From positions 11,594 to 75,593 of the forward strand of contig CAVDAL010000120.1 of the NCBI GenBank assembly GCA_963606965.1: a stretch of DNA of 64,000 nucleotides. Reading direction: 5' to 3'. Every line of letters starts with the position of its first letter. Position 1 is the stretch's first letter. The translations under genes were made by a program, and so were the position numbers. The notes beneath the pieces were generated by a model. That model was not told where the DNA came from. It worked only from the letters and a program-made list of their open reading frames with translations, and searched no databases. Source of the stretch: CAVDAL01 sp963606965 (GTDB lineage: Bacteria > Actinomycetota > Coriobacteriia > Coriobacteriales > QAMH01). Positions 25,410-34,480 of this stretch are shown in pieces.

Positions 25410-27938
25410 TTAACTTGATTTTTTAGTTTTCTTTGTATCAGAAGTTGATTCTTTAGTGCTAGATGTTACTTTTGTTCCAACGCTAATAATCTTATTCTGA
25501 GCAGAATAAACAGATTTAAACATGATATCGTGCAAAACTTCACCAGTCTTTGATTTAACAAGATAATGAATCTTTATACTGCGACCATCTTGTCCATTCT
25601 GCTGAACTTTTGTTGTGCCTTTTGGCAAAGTATCATCGTTAACTTTGATTGTCTTCCATTTTGCGCCTTCTTTCCACTTGCCGCGTTCGCAAGTGACCAT
25701 GCGCCCGTCATTTGTACCCCATAAAGATACTGTTACTGTTTCTGAGCCATTAAATTTAGCGGAAAGAAGCAGGTAATTGCCTGTATCATTCACAAATTGC
25801 AAATCTGGCTCTTCCCAAGAAACAGTAGCATCTGCAAAGCCACTGTCGTCATATGCAGAAATATAAAAGTCATGATTAACACGAGATTCAATGCCAAGAC
25901 CTGCATAGCAAGCTGCATTAAAAACACACGTAGCAACTTGGCAAACACCGCCGCCAAGCTGATCTTCATGCTTGCCATCGACAATAACAGGAGCTGCCTG
26001 GAAGCCTTTATCTTCTGTGCGCTCGCCCGTTGTTTGGTTAAATGACCAAGTTTCATCTGGAGCAATAATTGAATTGTTTATCAATTTGCACAAAAGAGCA
26101 ATATTATTCATGCGAGCAGTATTGCCGCCCAAGGTAATTGACCAAGAGCTTAGCTTGTCTGTAATTTTCATATTTTCAGCATCTTGTGTTGTAAAGCTTG
26201 GCTCAATTGTTGTATCAACCAAAGTTACTGTTCTGTCTGTTTGTGTGCCAAATAAAATGTCTTGAATCTTTAATGTTGCTTCATTTCTATTTGGACCTGT
26301 GCCAGTCTTACTTTTGACAATAACAACTTTATCTTTCTTAATCTTAAATGATGCATCCTTAGCACCACTAACAGCATCATCGCCTAAAATTTCCACAAGA
26401 TAATTGTTTGCCGCTTCTTGATTAACATATGGTTGCAAAACCCATCCAGATTCAGAATCTGTCGCATATGAAACATCATATTGAGTCTGCATATCTTCCG
26501 TTTTTTCTATTGTCTTTTCAGTGCCATCTGCAATGCTTAAAGCTTCATTGTCTTCCAAAATTTCTTTGTCTATCAAAGAAGCCAAAGTTTCAGAATCAAG
26601 TGTCCAAGACTTCGAGCCATATGTAATATCGACAGGCTGCGAAATTGCAGAATTTACTTTTTCGATAACTTGATTTGCAGTCTGTTCGCTGATATGTATT
26701 TTTACAACTTTCATTGGAGCTAAGAAATAATCAACACTATCTTCCCCAAAAATTGCTTGAGTTAAACGCTCACAAAATGTCGCCTCGTCAATCAGCCAGC
26801 CATTATGACCTTCAACAAGCTCCATTTGCGAATCATTGACTTTAAAACTATATTCCTTTACCTTTTTGCCAATCTTTTTATTGACTGTGCTTTCAAAATC
26901 CTGCATTAAATTTGAACTTACAGAAACTTGCGCATCAATGTTCTTTAAATGCAGAGTTGCAAGCATTCTGTCAAAGATTAAAGTCCAGCCGCTGCGGCCT
27001 ATTTCATATGCTTTGTTTGCTAAAGCTTCGCCATCGATATAAGAACCAACTGTGCCCTGTGTTATTTCCCACTTCTTTTCAGAGTCAGCATTTGGTGCAG
27101 CTTCCTGTGGGTTTTGCTCATTATAAACTTCATCCTGCAAGCCTTCATATCCATCAAGTTCTGCCGCTTTAGCGCTTGCATACATTGTGACTTCTGCATC
27201 ATCAACTGCCGGAGTTAAAGCATCTGTTATTGCAGTGCTTGCCTCTTCAACAGTCATGCCGCCAACGCTAACACCTTGCACCTTAATGCCGCTATGTATT
27301 GTGCCCCAGTTATGAATAAAGTCAAAAGCTCCGCCAGCAACAATTACAACCAAAACGCAAATTAATGCAATCTTGATTTTTGGTGGGATTGTAAAGCCAA
27401 AGGATTTCTTAGCTTTAGTTCCATTGCCACTGCTACTACTGCTGCGCGATTGATTATTAGTAAGCGCGCGCTGCGTCTTAGAGCCATATGGCTGCCTTGG
27501 TTGTGAATATTTTGATTTTGAAGCAGCTCTATTTTGCGATGCTGAATAAGGACTCCTGCCCTGCTTTTGTGCGCCTGAATATGGACGTGTGGCAGAACTT
27601 GAGCGTGGTGTAGCGCTTGCTGAACGTGCAGATGAATTTGCGCGAGGCGCCGCGCTTCTTGTTTTTGGAGCTGCAGCAGATGAAGATTGCCTGCTAGAAC
27701 TTGAAGTTCTTGTTCTTGATGTAGATGTTGCAGTTCTTGGCCTAGACGAAGCTGAACTTCTTGTTTGATATTCAGAATTGCTACGTCGCTGGGACACACT
27801 GCGCCTTGCAGAACTAGAAGAACTTGAACGAGTTGAAGCACTGCCAGATGCAGCAGAACCTGACCTGCTTGTGCGCGAGCGCTGCGAAGCAGAATTTGAG
27901 CTTGTCCGTCTTTGTTTATTGTCCCTTTTTTCAGCCAC
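25410..27938 (-). CDS. VanW-domain cell-wall protein with Ser/Arg-rich cytoplasmic tail
   Basis: An 842-residue single-pass protein. Residues 1 to about 175 are Ser/Arg/Ala-rich and disordered; one membrane helix follows near 190-205; then peptidoglycan-binding PG_binding_4-like repeats, the VanW domain (about 600-720, with GGGVCQVATCVFNAA and RVNHDFYISAY), and a G5-like end (KVQQNGQDGRS...). VanW proteins are linked to wall binding; their activity is poorly known. The start is GTG 27938 with TAGGAAAG upstream. It leads the five-gene operon ending at 21825. Confidence 0.85.
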   Translation of the reverse strand: MAEKRDNKQRRTSSNSASQRSRTSRSGSAASGSASTRSSSSSSARRSVSQRRSNSEYQTRSSASSRPRTATSTSRTRTSSSSRQSSSAAAPKTRSAAPRANSSARSASATPRSSSATRPYSGAQKQGRSPYSASQNRAASKSKYSQPRQPYGSKTQRALTNNQSRSSSSSGNGTKAKKSFGFTIPPKIKIALICVLVVIVAGGAFDFIHNWGTIHSGIKVQGVSVGGMTVEEASTAITDALTPAVDDAEVTMYASAKAAELDGYEGLQDEVYNEQNPQEAAPNADSEKKWEITQGTVGSYIDGEALANKAYEIGRSGWTLIFDRMLATLHLKNIDAQVSVSSNLMQDFESTVNKKIGKKVKEYSFKVNDSQMELVEGHNGWLIDEATFCERLTQAIFGEDSVDYFLAPMKVVKIHISEQTANQVIEKVNSAISQPVDITYGSKSWTLDSETLASLIDKEILEDNEALSIADGTEKTIEKTEDMQTQYDVSYATDSESGWVLQPYVNQEAANNYLVEILGDDAVSGAKDASFKIKKDKVVIVKSKTGTGPNRNEATLKIQDILFGTQTDRTVTLVDTTIEPSFTTQDAENMKITDKLSSWSITLGGNTARMNNIALLCKLINNSIIAPDETWSFNQTTGERTEDKGFQAAPVIVDGKHEDQLGGGVCQVATCVFNAACYAGLGIESRVNHDFYISAYDDSGFADATVSWEEPDLQFVNDTGNYLLLSAKFNGSETVTVSLWGTNDGRMVTCERGKWKEGAKWKTIKVNDDTLPKGTTKVQQNGQDGRSIKIHYLVKSKTGEVLHDIMFKSVYSAQNKIISVGTKVTSSTKESTSDTKKTKKSS

Positions 27939-27957
27939 GAATCTTTCCTAAAAAGTC

Positions 27958-27987
27958 TTTATACATAAACGAAAAGATTACCATCAA
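27958..27987 (-). promoter_or_regulatory. Candidate promoter of the VanW-domain operon
   Basis: Minus-strand TTGATG (27987-27982), 18-nt spacer, TATAAA (27963-27958). The -35 box lies in the loop and 3' arm of the pgsA terminator, so termination and re-initiation share the same DNA. Confidence 0.5.
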
Positions 27988-28001
27988 TTTTGGTAATCTT
28001 T
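27966..28001 (-). terminator. Terminator of the ech-pgsA operon
   Basis: A perfect 11-bp stem AAAGATTACCA/TGGTAATCTTT with a 7-nt loop, continuing TTCGTTT on the minus strand, 35 nt after the pgsA stop. Confidence 0.88.
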
Positions 28002-28036
28002 ACAGAATTTTTCAACTTGTTTTGCAAACGTATATT

Positions 28037-28678
28037 TTAGTTTCGCATTTGGGTTTTATAATCGCGAAGCATTTTGAATCCTTTGATTTGATATACAGTA
28101 AATGCAATTAAAGAACATATCGCACCTGCATAAACAAACCAAATTCCAAGCAAGAAATTCCCTGAGCCAAAGCCTGGTAACCACGGGCTTTCAATGATGT
28201 CTAAGCCAACAACTTCTGGCAAGCCTAGCATCAAAAAACAAAAGCCAAAAAGAAGCAAAGCCGTTGCGACTTTGCCGACATAAACAACGCTTGGAACTTT
28301 ACCAACTGAACCAAGCATAACTTGCCCTTCTGCCACTAAAACTAAGTCACGTGTTATAAGCAAAAGGACAATCCATATTGGCAGTCGACCCAAAACGCAG
28401 ACCGATATCACACCTGTAGCAAGCAAGAATCGGTCCACGAATGGGTCAAACATTTTACCTATTTTTGAAACTTGGTGAGTGCGCCTTGCAACTTGACCAT
28501 CAACCCAGTCTGTACATGCAGCCAAAGCAAATACAACAAGAGCAGGTCCATTTGCATGCAGATAAAAAAGCAACCACAAAAATACAGGTATCAACAAAAA
28601 CCTAACAAGCGTAATGATGTTTGGAAGCGTCAATATCTTTTCTGTTACTTCTTCATCTTTAGTTAAATTTGCACTCAC
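28037..28678 (-). CDS. pgsA: CDP-diacylglycerol-glycerol-3-phosphate phosphatidyltransferase family
   Basis: A 213-residue membrane enzyme of the CDP-alcohol phosphatidyltransferase family, with the signature DWVDGQVAR...GKMFDPFVD (D-x2-DG-x2-AR-x8-G-x3-D-x3-D). It makes phosphatidylglycerophosphate, precursor of anionic membrane lipid. Other family members use inositol or other alcohols, so substrate is inferred. The start is GTG 28678 with GAGGG upstream. It is placed right after echF and before a terminator, so it probably travels on the hydrogenase transcript. Confidence 0.88.
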   Translation of the reverse strand: MSANLTKDEEVTEKILTLPNIITLVRFLLIPVFLWLLFYLHANGPALVVFALAACTDWVDGQVARRTHQVSKIGKMFDPFVDRFLLATGVISVCVLGRLPIWIVLLLITRDLVLVAEGQVMLGSVGKVPSVVYVGKVATALLLFGFCFLMLGLPEVVGLDIIESPWLPGFGSGNFLLGIWFVYAGAICSLIAFTVYQIKGFKMLRDYKTQMRN

Positions 28679-28702
28679 TTACATACCCTCATATCTTAAT
28701 TT

Positions 28703-29167
28703 TTATTCATTGCCGCCTTCAGCCGCTGCAGCTTCTTTTGCTGCTTTGGCTTTTAAGGCAGCTTCCCTCTTGGCCTTTTTCTCTGCTTCTTTGCGTTCTT
28801 TTTCCGCCTGTTCTTCTGGAGTCAGAGGAGGTTTCTTATGAACCTCGGGCTCAAGTTTTGTCACAACAGGAGAATACTGATGTTTCATTATTAAGCAAGA
28901 CTTTGGACAAGAACGCACACAAGAATCACAATAAATGCAGCTGTGTGGATGATATGTCCATGTTTCTTCCTCTTTATTAACTTCAATAGCATATGCAGGG
29001 CACTTGCGAGCGCACAGTCCACACAGAATGCAAGATTTCATGTCTGCCATTTCAATCCTGCCACGAGTGCGTTCAAATGGCTCGCGCTTTTGGAATGGAT
29101 ATTTAACTGTTGGAGCTTTTGTGAATAAGCTCTTCAGTGTCATACCACATAATTTAAATACTCCCAT
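28703..29167 (-). CDS. echF: Ech-type hydrogenase ferredoxin subunit (EchF-like)
   Basis: A 154-residue polyferredoxin subunit. Two 4Fe-4S motifs, CILCGLCARKCP and CIYCDSCVRSCP, would carry electrons from soluble ferredoxin to the small subunit. It corresponds to EchF/NuoI. After the second motif comes an added tail of about 45 residues rich in Lys, Glu and Ala, likely a charged helix, that Ech proteins do not need. GGAGGAA precedes ATG 29167, 12 nt after echE. Confidence 0.9.
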   Translation of the reverse strand: MGVFKLCGMTLKSLFTKAPTVKYPFQKREPFERTRGRIEMADMKSCILCGLCARKCPAYAIEVNKEEETWTYHPHSCIYCDSCVRSCPKSCLIMKHQYSPVVTKLEPEVHKKPPLTPEEQAEKERKEAEKKAKREAALKAKAAKEAAAAEGGNE

Positions 29168-29179
29168 GGTTTATTCCTC

Positions 29180-30268
29180 CTATCTTTCTGTGCAGCTAAT
29201 GCATGGGTCGATAGTAAGAATAATAATTGGAACATCTGCAAATTCGCAGCCGCCCAATGCTGTAACAAGGCCAGCAAGATTTTGACTTGTTGGAGTGCGA
29301 ATGCGCATGCGCTCTAAGAACTTAGTGCCATTGCCTTCTGAATAATAAAAGACTGTTCCTCTTGGCTGTTCAAGAGTAGACATTGCACGAGCGCCTGCTT
29401 CAGGAGCACCTTTAACAGGAACCATAACATCGCCATCTGGGATTTTAGAAACAAGTTCTTCAATGATGTCGATTGATTGCAAAACTTCTTTAATTCTTAC
29501 TTCACAGCGAGCATAGCAGTCGCCTTGGTCAGACAAAACAGGCTCAAAAGCAGCTAAATCTGCATATGCGCCGATAGACTTCAAGCGTTCATCAATTGCA
29601 TAATTTGATGCACGAGCAAAAGGTCCAACCATTGAGCATTCAATTGCTTGTTCCTTGCTTAAATATCCAACGCCGACAAGACGATTTTTCACAGATGAAT
29701 CAAGCAGGAATGTTTTTGAAAGAGTGTGGTATTCACCACGGATTTTTTGAAGAGTTGCAACCATACCTTGCAAGACTGAATTTTCAACATCTTGGCGAAA
29801 ACCACCAACATCACAAGCACTGAAAATAACACGCCCGCCTGTTGTTGCTTCAAAAATATCTAGAACTTCTTCACGAAGACGCCATGCGTGCATAAATAAA
29901 GCTTCATATCCAAAAGCATCAGCCATTAAGCCAAGCCACAAAAGATGACTATGAATTCTGCTGAGTTCATGGAAGATTACGCGCAAATATTCCGCGCGAT
30001 CTGTTACTTCAATGCCCATCAGTTGTTCAATGCATTGTGAATAACCCATTGAATGACCAAAAGAGCAAATGCCACAGATGCGTTCTGTAATGTAAACAAA
30101 TTGAGTATAGTCACGCTTTTCAACAAGTTTTTCAAGACCGCGATGAATAAATCCAATTCTTGGAATTGCAGTTACAACTTTTTCATCTTCCATGACCAAA
30201 TCCAAGTGAACTGGTTCAGGAAGAACAGGATGCTGAGGACCAAATGGAATGACAGTTCTCTTACTCAT
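29180..30268 (-). CDS. echE: Membrane-bound [NiFe] hydrogenase large subunit (EchE-like)
   Basis: The catalytic subunit, related to NuoD. Both Ni-binding motifs are intact: RICGICSFGH (residues 63-72) and DPCISCTER at the very C-terminus (354-362), so this is a true hydrogenase and not a complex I subunit. The protein ends right after CTER, leaving no C-terminal peptide for a maturation protease. ATG 30268 is chosen because AAAGGAGG lies just upstream; it overlaps the echD stop. No hyp maturation genes are in the window. Confidence 0.93.
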   Translation of the reverse strand: MSKRTVIPFGPQHPVLPEPVHLDLVMEDEKVVTAIPRIGFIHRGLEKLVEKRDYTQFVYITERICGICSFGHSMGYSQCIEQLMGIEVTDRAEYLRVIFHELSRIHSHLLWLGLMADAFGYEALFMHAWRLREEVLDIFEATTGGRVIFSACDVGGFRQDVENSVLQGMVATLQKIRGEYHTLSKTFLLDSSVKNRLVGVGYLSKEQAIECSMVGPFARASNYAIDERLKSIGAYADLAAFEPVLSDQGDCYARCEVRIKEVLQSIDIIEELVSKIPDGDVMVPVKGAPEAGARAMSTLEQPRGTVFYYSEGNGTKFLERMRIRTPTSQNLAGLVTALGGCEFADVPIIILTIDPCISCTER

Positions 30269-30671
30269 CTGCTGCCTCCTTTCCATCTGCATCTTCTTTT
30301 GCTTTAGCTGCGCGTGGATTCATTGGATATGCAACAGCAACTGTATAGAAGTTACCTTCGAAATCAATTGAAATGTCATCGATTTCCACACCAAATAAAT
30401 CATGTGTTTCATTTTCGAAAACAAAAGCAGCAGGATATAAAGATGTGATTGATGGAACATGTTCGCCATCTGGCACATCGACAAGATAACCATGAATGCT
30501 ATCGGCAGCATTTTTGCCGTCGTCATATGAATAAAGCAATTCACAAGAAGCTTCACGAACTATTGCGCAAATTTGAACAAAGGCAAGGCCTTCTTCTTTG
30601 CACTTTTTTGCAGTTGGAACAATTTCATCAATTGTTATTGTTTCAAAATTTGATTCTTGAAAACGAGGCAT
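30261..30671 (-). CDS. echD: Ech-type hydrogenase NuoC-like subunit (EchD-like)
   Basis: 136 residues, related to the 30-kDa subunit of complex I. The family core SLYPAAFVFENETHDLFGV corresponds to the W-x-ERExxDMFGI motif of NuoC. It ends in a charged tail (AKAKEDADGKEAADE). AAGGAGGTGCGC precedes the start, and it overlaps echE by 8 nt. It would help seat the large subunit on the membrane part. Confidence 0.88.
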   Translation of the reverse strand: MPRFQESNFETITIDEIVPTAKKCKEEGLAFVQICAIVREASCELLYSYDDGKNAADSIHGYLVDVPDGEHVPSITSLYPAAFVFENETHDLFGVEIDDISIDFEGNFYTVAVAYPMNPRAAKAKEDADGKEAADE

Positions 30672-31187
30672 CTACTGCGCACCTCCTTCATCTGTATTAG
30701 CAACAGAAGCAAAAGCGCCAGATTCTGCATCATCAATATTGCGTGGCTTTTCAGCTGGAGCATTCTTCATTGCATTGCGCTTTTGTTCCAAAATCTCAAT
30801 GCCAGCAACAACAGCATCCATTACAGCTTCTGGCCTTACAGAACAGCCGGAAACATATGCATCAACAGGAATTACTGTGTCTGTGCCACCAGAAACGTTA
30901 TAACATTTTTGGTAAACGCCACCGCCACATGCACAAGCGCCACAAGCAACAACAACTTTTGGCTCAAGCATCTGGTCATAAATTTGCTTTACAACTTTTT
31001 TATTTTGCTCATTAATAGCACCAGTTACGACAAATATATCTGCATGCTTTGGGTTACCAGTATTGATAACACCAAAACGTTCCGCATCGTAAAGAGGTGT
31101 CAGAGCTGCCAACACTTCAATATCGCAACCATTACAACTAGATCCGTCATAGTGGATAATCCACGGAGACTTTTTTGTACCTGACAT
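30672..31187 (-). CDS. echC: Ech-type hydrogenase small subunit (EchC/NuoB-like)
   Basis: 171 residues, holding the proximal 4Fe-4S cluster. The cysteine ligands are SCNGC (residues 18-22), CGACACGGG and VSGCSVRPE, as in NuoB and group 4 hydrogenases. It passes electrons from EchF to the Ni-Fe site in EchE. It has a polar tail of about 35 residues. GGGGGTG lies upstream of ATG 31187. Confidence 0.92.
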   Translation of the reverse strand: MSGTKKSPWIIHYDGSSCNGCDIEVLAALTPLYDAERFGVINTGNPKHADIFVVTGAINEQNKKVVKQIYDQMLEPKVVVACGACACGGGVYQKCYNVSGGTDTVIPVDAYVSGCSVRPEAVMDAVVAGIEILEQKRNAMKNAPAEKPRNIDDAESGAFASVANTDEGGAQ

Positions 31188-31199
31188 CTTTACACCCCC

Positions 31200-32075
31200 T
31201 TATATGAACAATAAATAGACAATATTTATGCCGCCCAAAATTAAAGCGACCAACCAAGAAGACTTCAACATTGCTTGCCATTTAACACGAGCAAAGTTGT
31301 TATCAATTAAAATTTCAAGGAACCAAACAACAAGGCAAACAATTACAGTAACTAAGACTGCGACCCAGCCGCCTGCCCACATTGTAAACATCCCAATCCA
31401 GCCCAAAAACATTACTGTTTCATACCAGTGTGAAATTTCTACAAGAGCTAATGTGCGACCAGAAAATTCTGTTGTTAAGCCACGAACAAGTTCTTGGTGA
31501 GCATGATGACTCATTGAAATATCAAATGGAGACTTGCGCAATTTGATTGTCAAAATATATAAAAAGCCAATAAAGATTAATGGCAAATAACGAATGACTG
31601 GAACATCTGAAGCGATTATATCTTCAACTCTGAATGTTCCTGTTGCCATAAAGAGGCCAATCGCAACAAGCAAAACCATAGGTTCATAAGACATCACTTG
31701 AATAATTTCACGCGATGCGCCAAGGTCTGCATATGGTGACCTGCTTGAATATGCTGCAACAATCAAGAAAAGCGAGCCAAGAGTCAAAATGAATACACAT
31801 AAAAGGAAGTTTGCGCCTGCAAAGAATGCAAGACCAGCCAAAATAATGAATATAAGATAAAGCAAAACATACATGTCTTGCGCACCATTAACAGTGGCCT
31901 TTTCCTTCGACAAAAGCTTTTGAACATCATATAAAGGCTGTAAAATCTTTGGGCCTACACGTCCTTGCATGCCAGCAGTAACTTTTCTATCAAGGCCTGC
32001 AAGAAAACAACCAATAATGGGAGCAGCAATAAAGAATGCCACCATGCCAATTACTGAACCAATACCAATATGCAT
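31200..32075 (-). CDS. echB: Ech-type hydrogenase NuoH-like membrane subunit (EchB-like)
   Basis: 291 residues with about eight membrane helices. It has the family's RKVTAGMQGRVGPK (RxxGPN-type) loop, the glutamate-bearing loop near RSPYADLG, and the FDISMSHHAHQELVRG region that contacts the hydrophilic arm. It links ferredoxin-driven electron flow to ion movement. GGGGAGGAG overlaps the end of echA and precedes ATG 32075. Confidence 0.93.
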   Translation of the reverse strand: MHIGIGSVIGMVAFFIAAPIIGCFLAGLDRKVTAGMQGRVGPKILQPLYDVQKLLSKEKATVNGAQDMYVLLYLIFIILAGLAFFAGANFLLCVFILTLGSLFLIVAAYSSRSPYADLGASREIIQVMSYEPMVLLVAIGLFMATGTFRVEDIIASDVPVIRYLPLIFIGFLYILTIKLRKSPFDISMSHHAHQELVRGLTTEFSGRTLALVEISHWYETVMFLGWIGMFTMWAGGWVAVLVTVIVCLVVWFLEILIDNNFARVKWQAMLKSSWLVALILGGINIVYLLFI

Positions 32076-32077
32076 GA

Positions 32078-34360
32078 TTACTCCTCCCCTTCTGTTGTCG
32101 TATCTTCTTCGTCATATGTTGTGCCATTATCTGTGGCTGTACCATCTTCAGAAGTAGCTTCTTCGTCAGTTGTTGTATCGCCACTTAAGCCATATGCTGA
32201 CTGGTAATATTCCCAAACCTGATCAAAATAAAGGTCTGGATTTTCAACGCCATAATTTGTTATAAATGTATCAGGATCATTGTTATATTCCTGATACATG
32301 CCCATATAGCTTGAAAGATATGTTGAAAAATCAATTCCTAAAGTTGACCAATCATGTTCTGCAAATGAAGCAGATGCTGTTGGAATACTCTTAACAGTAT
32401 CTTCATCTTCAGCAATAGCTTGAGCTGCATATCCAAAACTGCCAAATATCAAAACTAAAGAAATTACAATACCAACAATGCATACCTTTTTCTCGCCAAA
32501 AATGTCTTGCATATACCAGTTGCGCTGTGTTGCAAAAGATTCATTTCCAAGCGAATCAAGATAGCTGCGTTCTTGTGAATCAATTCCAACACCTGACATA
32601 TAAACAGGAACAATGCGCTTTTTTGTCAAGCCTGTAAAGCCAAGGAAGACAATTGCAATAACCAAAGCAATGACAGCCATAATCCACAAATTGCTGCTAG
32701 AAATAAGTGCTCCTGCAGTTCCAAATACAGTTTCAAGATATGGCTCAACAACTGCATTTGAAATCAATGGGAATGCTAAGCAGCAGCCCACAGTCAAAAT
32801 AACCATCAAGCCTAAAGAAGCCCATTCGCTGCGATGAACAGTTAACTCAAGATTTTCTTGGTCGCTATTTGCAATAGCTAAAATCTTACCAAGCCACTTT
32901 GCCCAAAATGCGAATGTTGCAGCTGAGCCAAAAGCAAGCAAGATGAGCAATATGATATTTGATGATGAAGCAAAAGCTTCCAGTGCTGCCCATTTTGAAA
33001 TGAGCATGCCAAATGGAGCAATAAACATTCCAAGAATGCCAATTGCCATAAAGCGAGCGAGCATTGGCATGCGTTCGAAAAGATCGTCCATATCTTCAAT
33101 GTCGCGGCTGCCAATATGATGTTCAGCAGTACCAACACACAAGAAGAGCAATGACTTAGCAGCTGCATGGAAGATGAGCAAGAAAATTGCTGCCCAAATT
33201 GCACCAGCTGTTCCAACGCCTGCACATGCAGTAATTAAGCCAAGGTTTGAAATTGTTGAATATGCCAAAACTCTTTTTGCATTTGTTTGGCTGATAGCAG
33301 CCATTGCACAGAACAAGAATGTGACAATACCAACAAGCATAACGACTCCGCCTGGCAAGTTAAAGCCAAAGCAAGGAGCAAGCTTGATTAACAAGAATAC
33401 ACCAGCCTTAACCATTGTTGATGAATGCAAAAGAGCTGATGTTGGAGTTGGTGCAACCATTGCGCCAAGAAGCCAACTTTGGAATGGCATTTGTGCTGCT
33501 TTTGTAAAACCAGCAAGTGCCAAACAAAGCAATGGCACATATGTCAGAATTTCAAGATTGCTGCTTGCAAAATTCTGAACAGAAGTCAGGAATGCATCAA
33601 ATTCAAGCGTGCCAAAGAATATACCGGTCCAAACAAGAGCTACAGCAAATCCAAGACCGCCCAAAAGATTTAAAACAATCTGGCGGAATGAATTGTCGAT
33701 TGCTTCTTGCGTGCGCGTATAACCAATTAACGCAAATGAGCAAACTGTTGTGACTTCCCACGCACAAAACATCCATGTCATGCTATTGCTGAACACGATT
33801 GCAAACATTGCACCAAGGAATGCAAACATGATTGCAAAGAAGATGTTTCTGCGATCTTTTCCAGGATTATGTTCTTCATGCACGCGCATATAACCAAGTG
33901 CATAAACACAAATCCCAGAACCAATAATGCCGATAATCAATGCCATAATTATGCTTAGATTATCAATGTAAAGTGCAGTTGTGATTTCAATATCATGTGC
34001 AATAAAGAGGTCGAACCAGACCACGAGCACTAATTGAACAACTGCCAAAACGATGGCAATGTACTTTTTGTACTTGATGCCCTTGCCAATTATATAAATA
34101 GCAAGTAAAACATCAATGCCTAAACTTACCCAGGTAATTACTTGGACAACTTGAGCGCTTAAGGCTACTCCAATGCTTGCTTCACTGCATTGCGGCAAAA
34201 ATTCTATTGCACAAAAGATTGCTGCAACTGCAGTTAACAATGCGCCTATGACAGTGATGTACGAACGAGCAGAATCGTTGCGAATCAACAGAAGCAAAAG
34301 CGCGATGAGCATTGGGAATAAAATAAGAAAGCCTATTAAGCTAAGAGCTAGAGTTTCCAA
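32078..34360 (-). CDS. echA: Ech-type hydrogenase NuoL-like ion-pump subunit (EchA-like)
   Basis: 760 residues with many membrane helices, related to NuoL/Mrp antiporters. It has the proton-channel core (WEVTTVCSFALIGYTR, KAAQMPFQSWLLGAMVAPTPTSALLHSSTMVKAG). After the last helix comes a polar, very acidic tail of about 110 residues rich in Asp, Glu, Thr and Tyr. The frame is open to a TTG at 34399, but TTG 34360 follows AAAGGGGGTAAGA and is preferred. It is the first gene of six in the exact echABCDEF order. Confidence 0.92.
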   Translation of the reverse strand: METLALSLIGFLILFPMLIALLLLLIRNDSARSYITVIGALLTAVAAIFCAIEFLPQCSEASIGVALSAQVVQVITWVSLGIDVLLAIYIIGKGIKYKKYIAIVLAVVQLVLVVWFDLFIAHDIEITTALYIDNLSIIMALIIGIIGSGICVYALGYMRVHEEHNPGKDRRNIFFAIMFAFLGAMFAIVFSNSMTWMFCAWEVTTVCSFALIGYTRTQEAIDNSFRQIVLNLLGGLGFAVALVWTGIFFGTLEFDAFLTSVQNFASSNLEILTYVPLLCLALAGFTKAAQMPFQSWLLGAMVAPTPTSALLHSSTMVKAGVFLLIKLAPCFGFNLPGGVVMLVGIVTFLFCAMAAISQTNAKRVLAYSTISNLGLITACAGVGTAGAIWAAIFLLIFHAAAKSLLFLCVGTAEHHIGSRDIEDMDDLFERMPMLARFMAIGILGMFIAPFGMLISKWAALEAFASSSNIILLILLAFGSAATFAFWAKWLGKILAIANSDQENLELTVHRSEWASLGLMVILTVGCCLAFPLISNAVVEPYLETVFGTAGALISSSNLWIMAVIALVIAIVFLGFTGLTKKRIVPVYMSGVGIDSQERSYLDSLGNESFATQRNWYMQDIFGEKKVCIVGIVISLVLIFGSFGYAAQAIAEDEDTVKSIPTASASFAEHDWSTLGIDFSTYLSSYMGMYQEYNNDPDTFITNYGVENPDLYFDQVWEYYQSAYGLSGDTTTDEEATSEDGTATDNGTTYDEEDTTTEGEE

Positions 34361-34480
34361 TCTTACCCCCTTTCCACGAAGAAAGATTTCATCTCGCAAA
34401 TAATCATAGCGATTATTCTTTTCAGAAATCCCCTCTTATATGGGGCAATTCGCTTAAACGCAAGTAGTATTCGAGGAGTG

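Noticed and set aside
29180..34360. Complex I (nuo) fragment
   Set aside because: The large subunit has both CxxC Ni-binding motifs, and the six genes follow the Ech order, so it is a hydrogenase.
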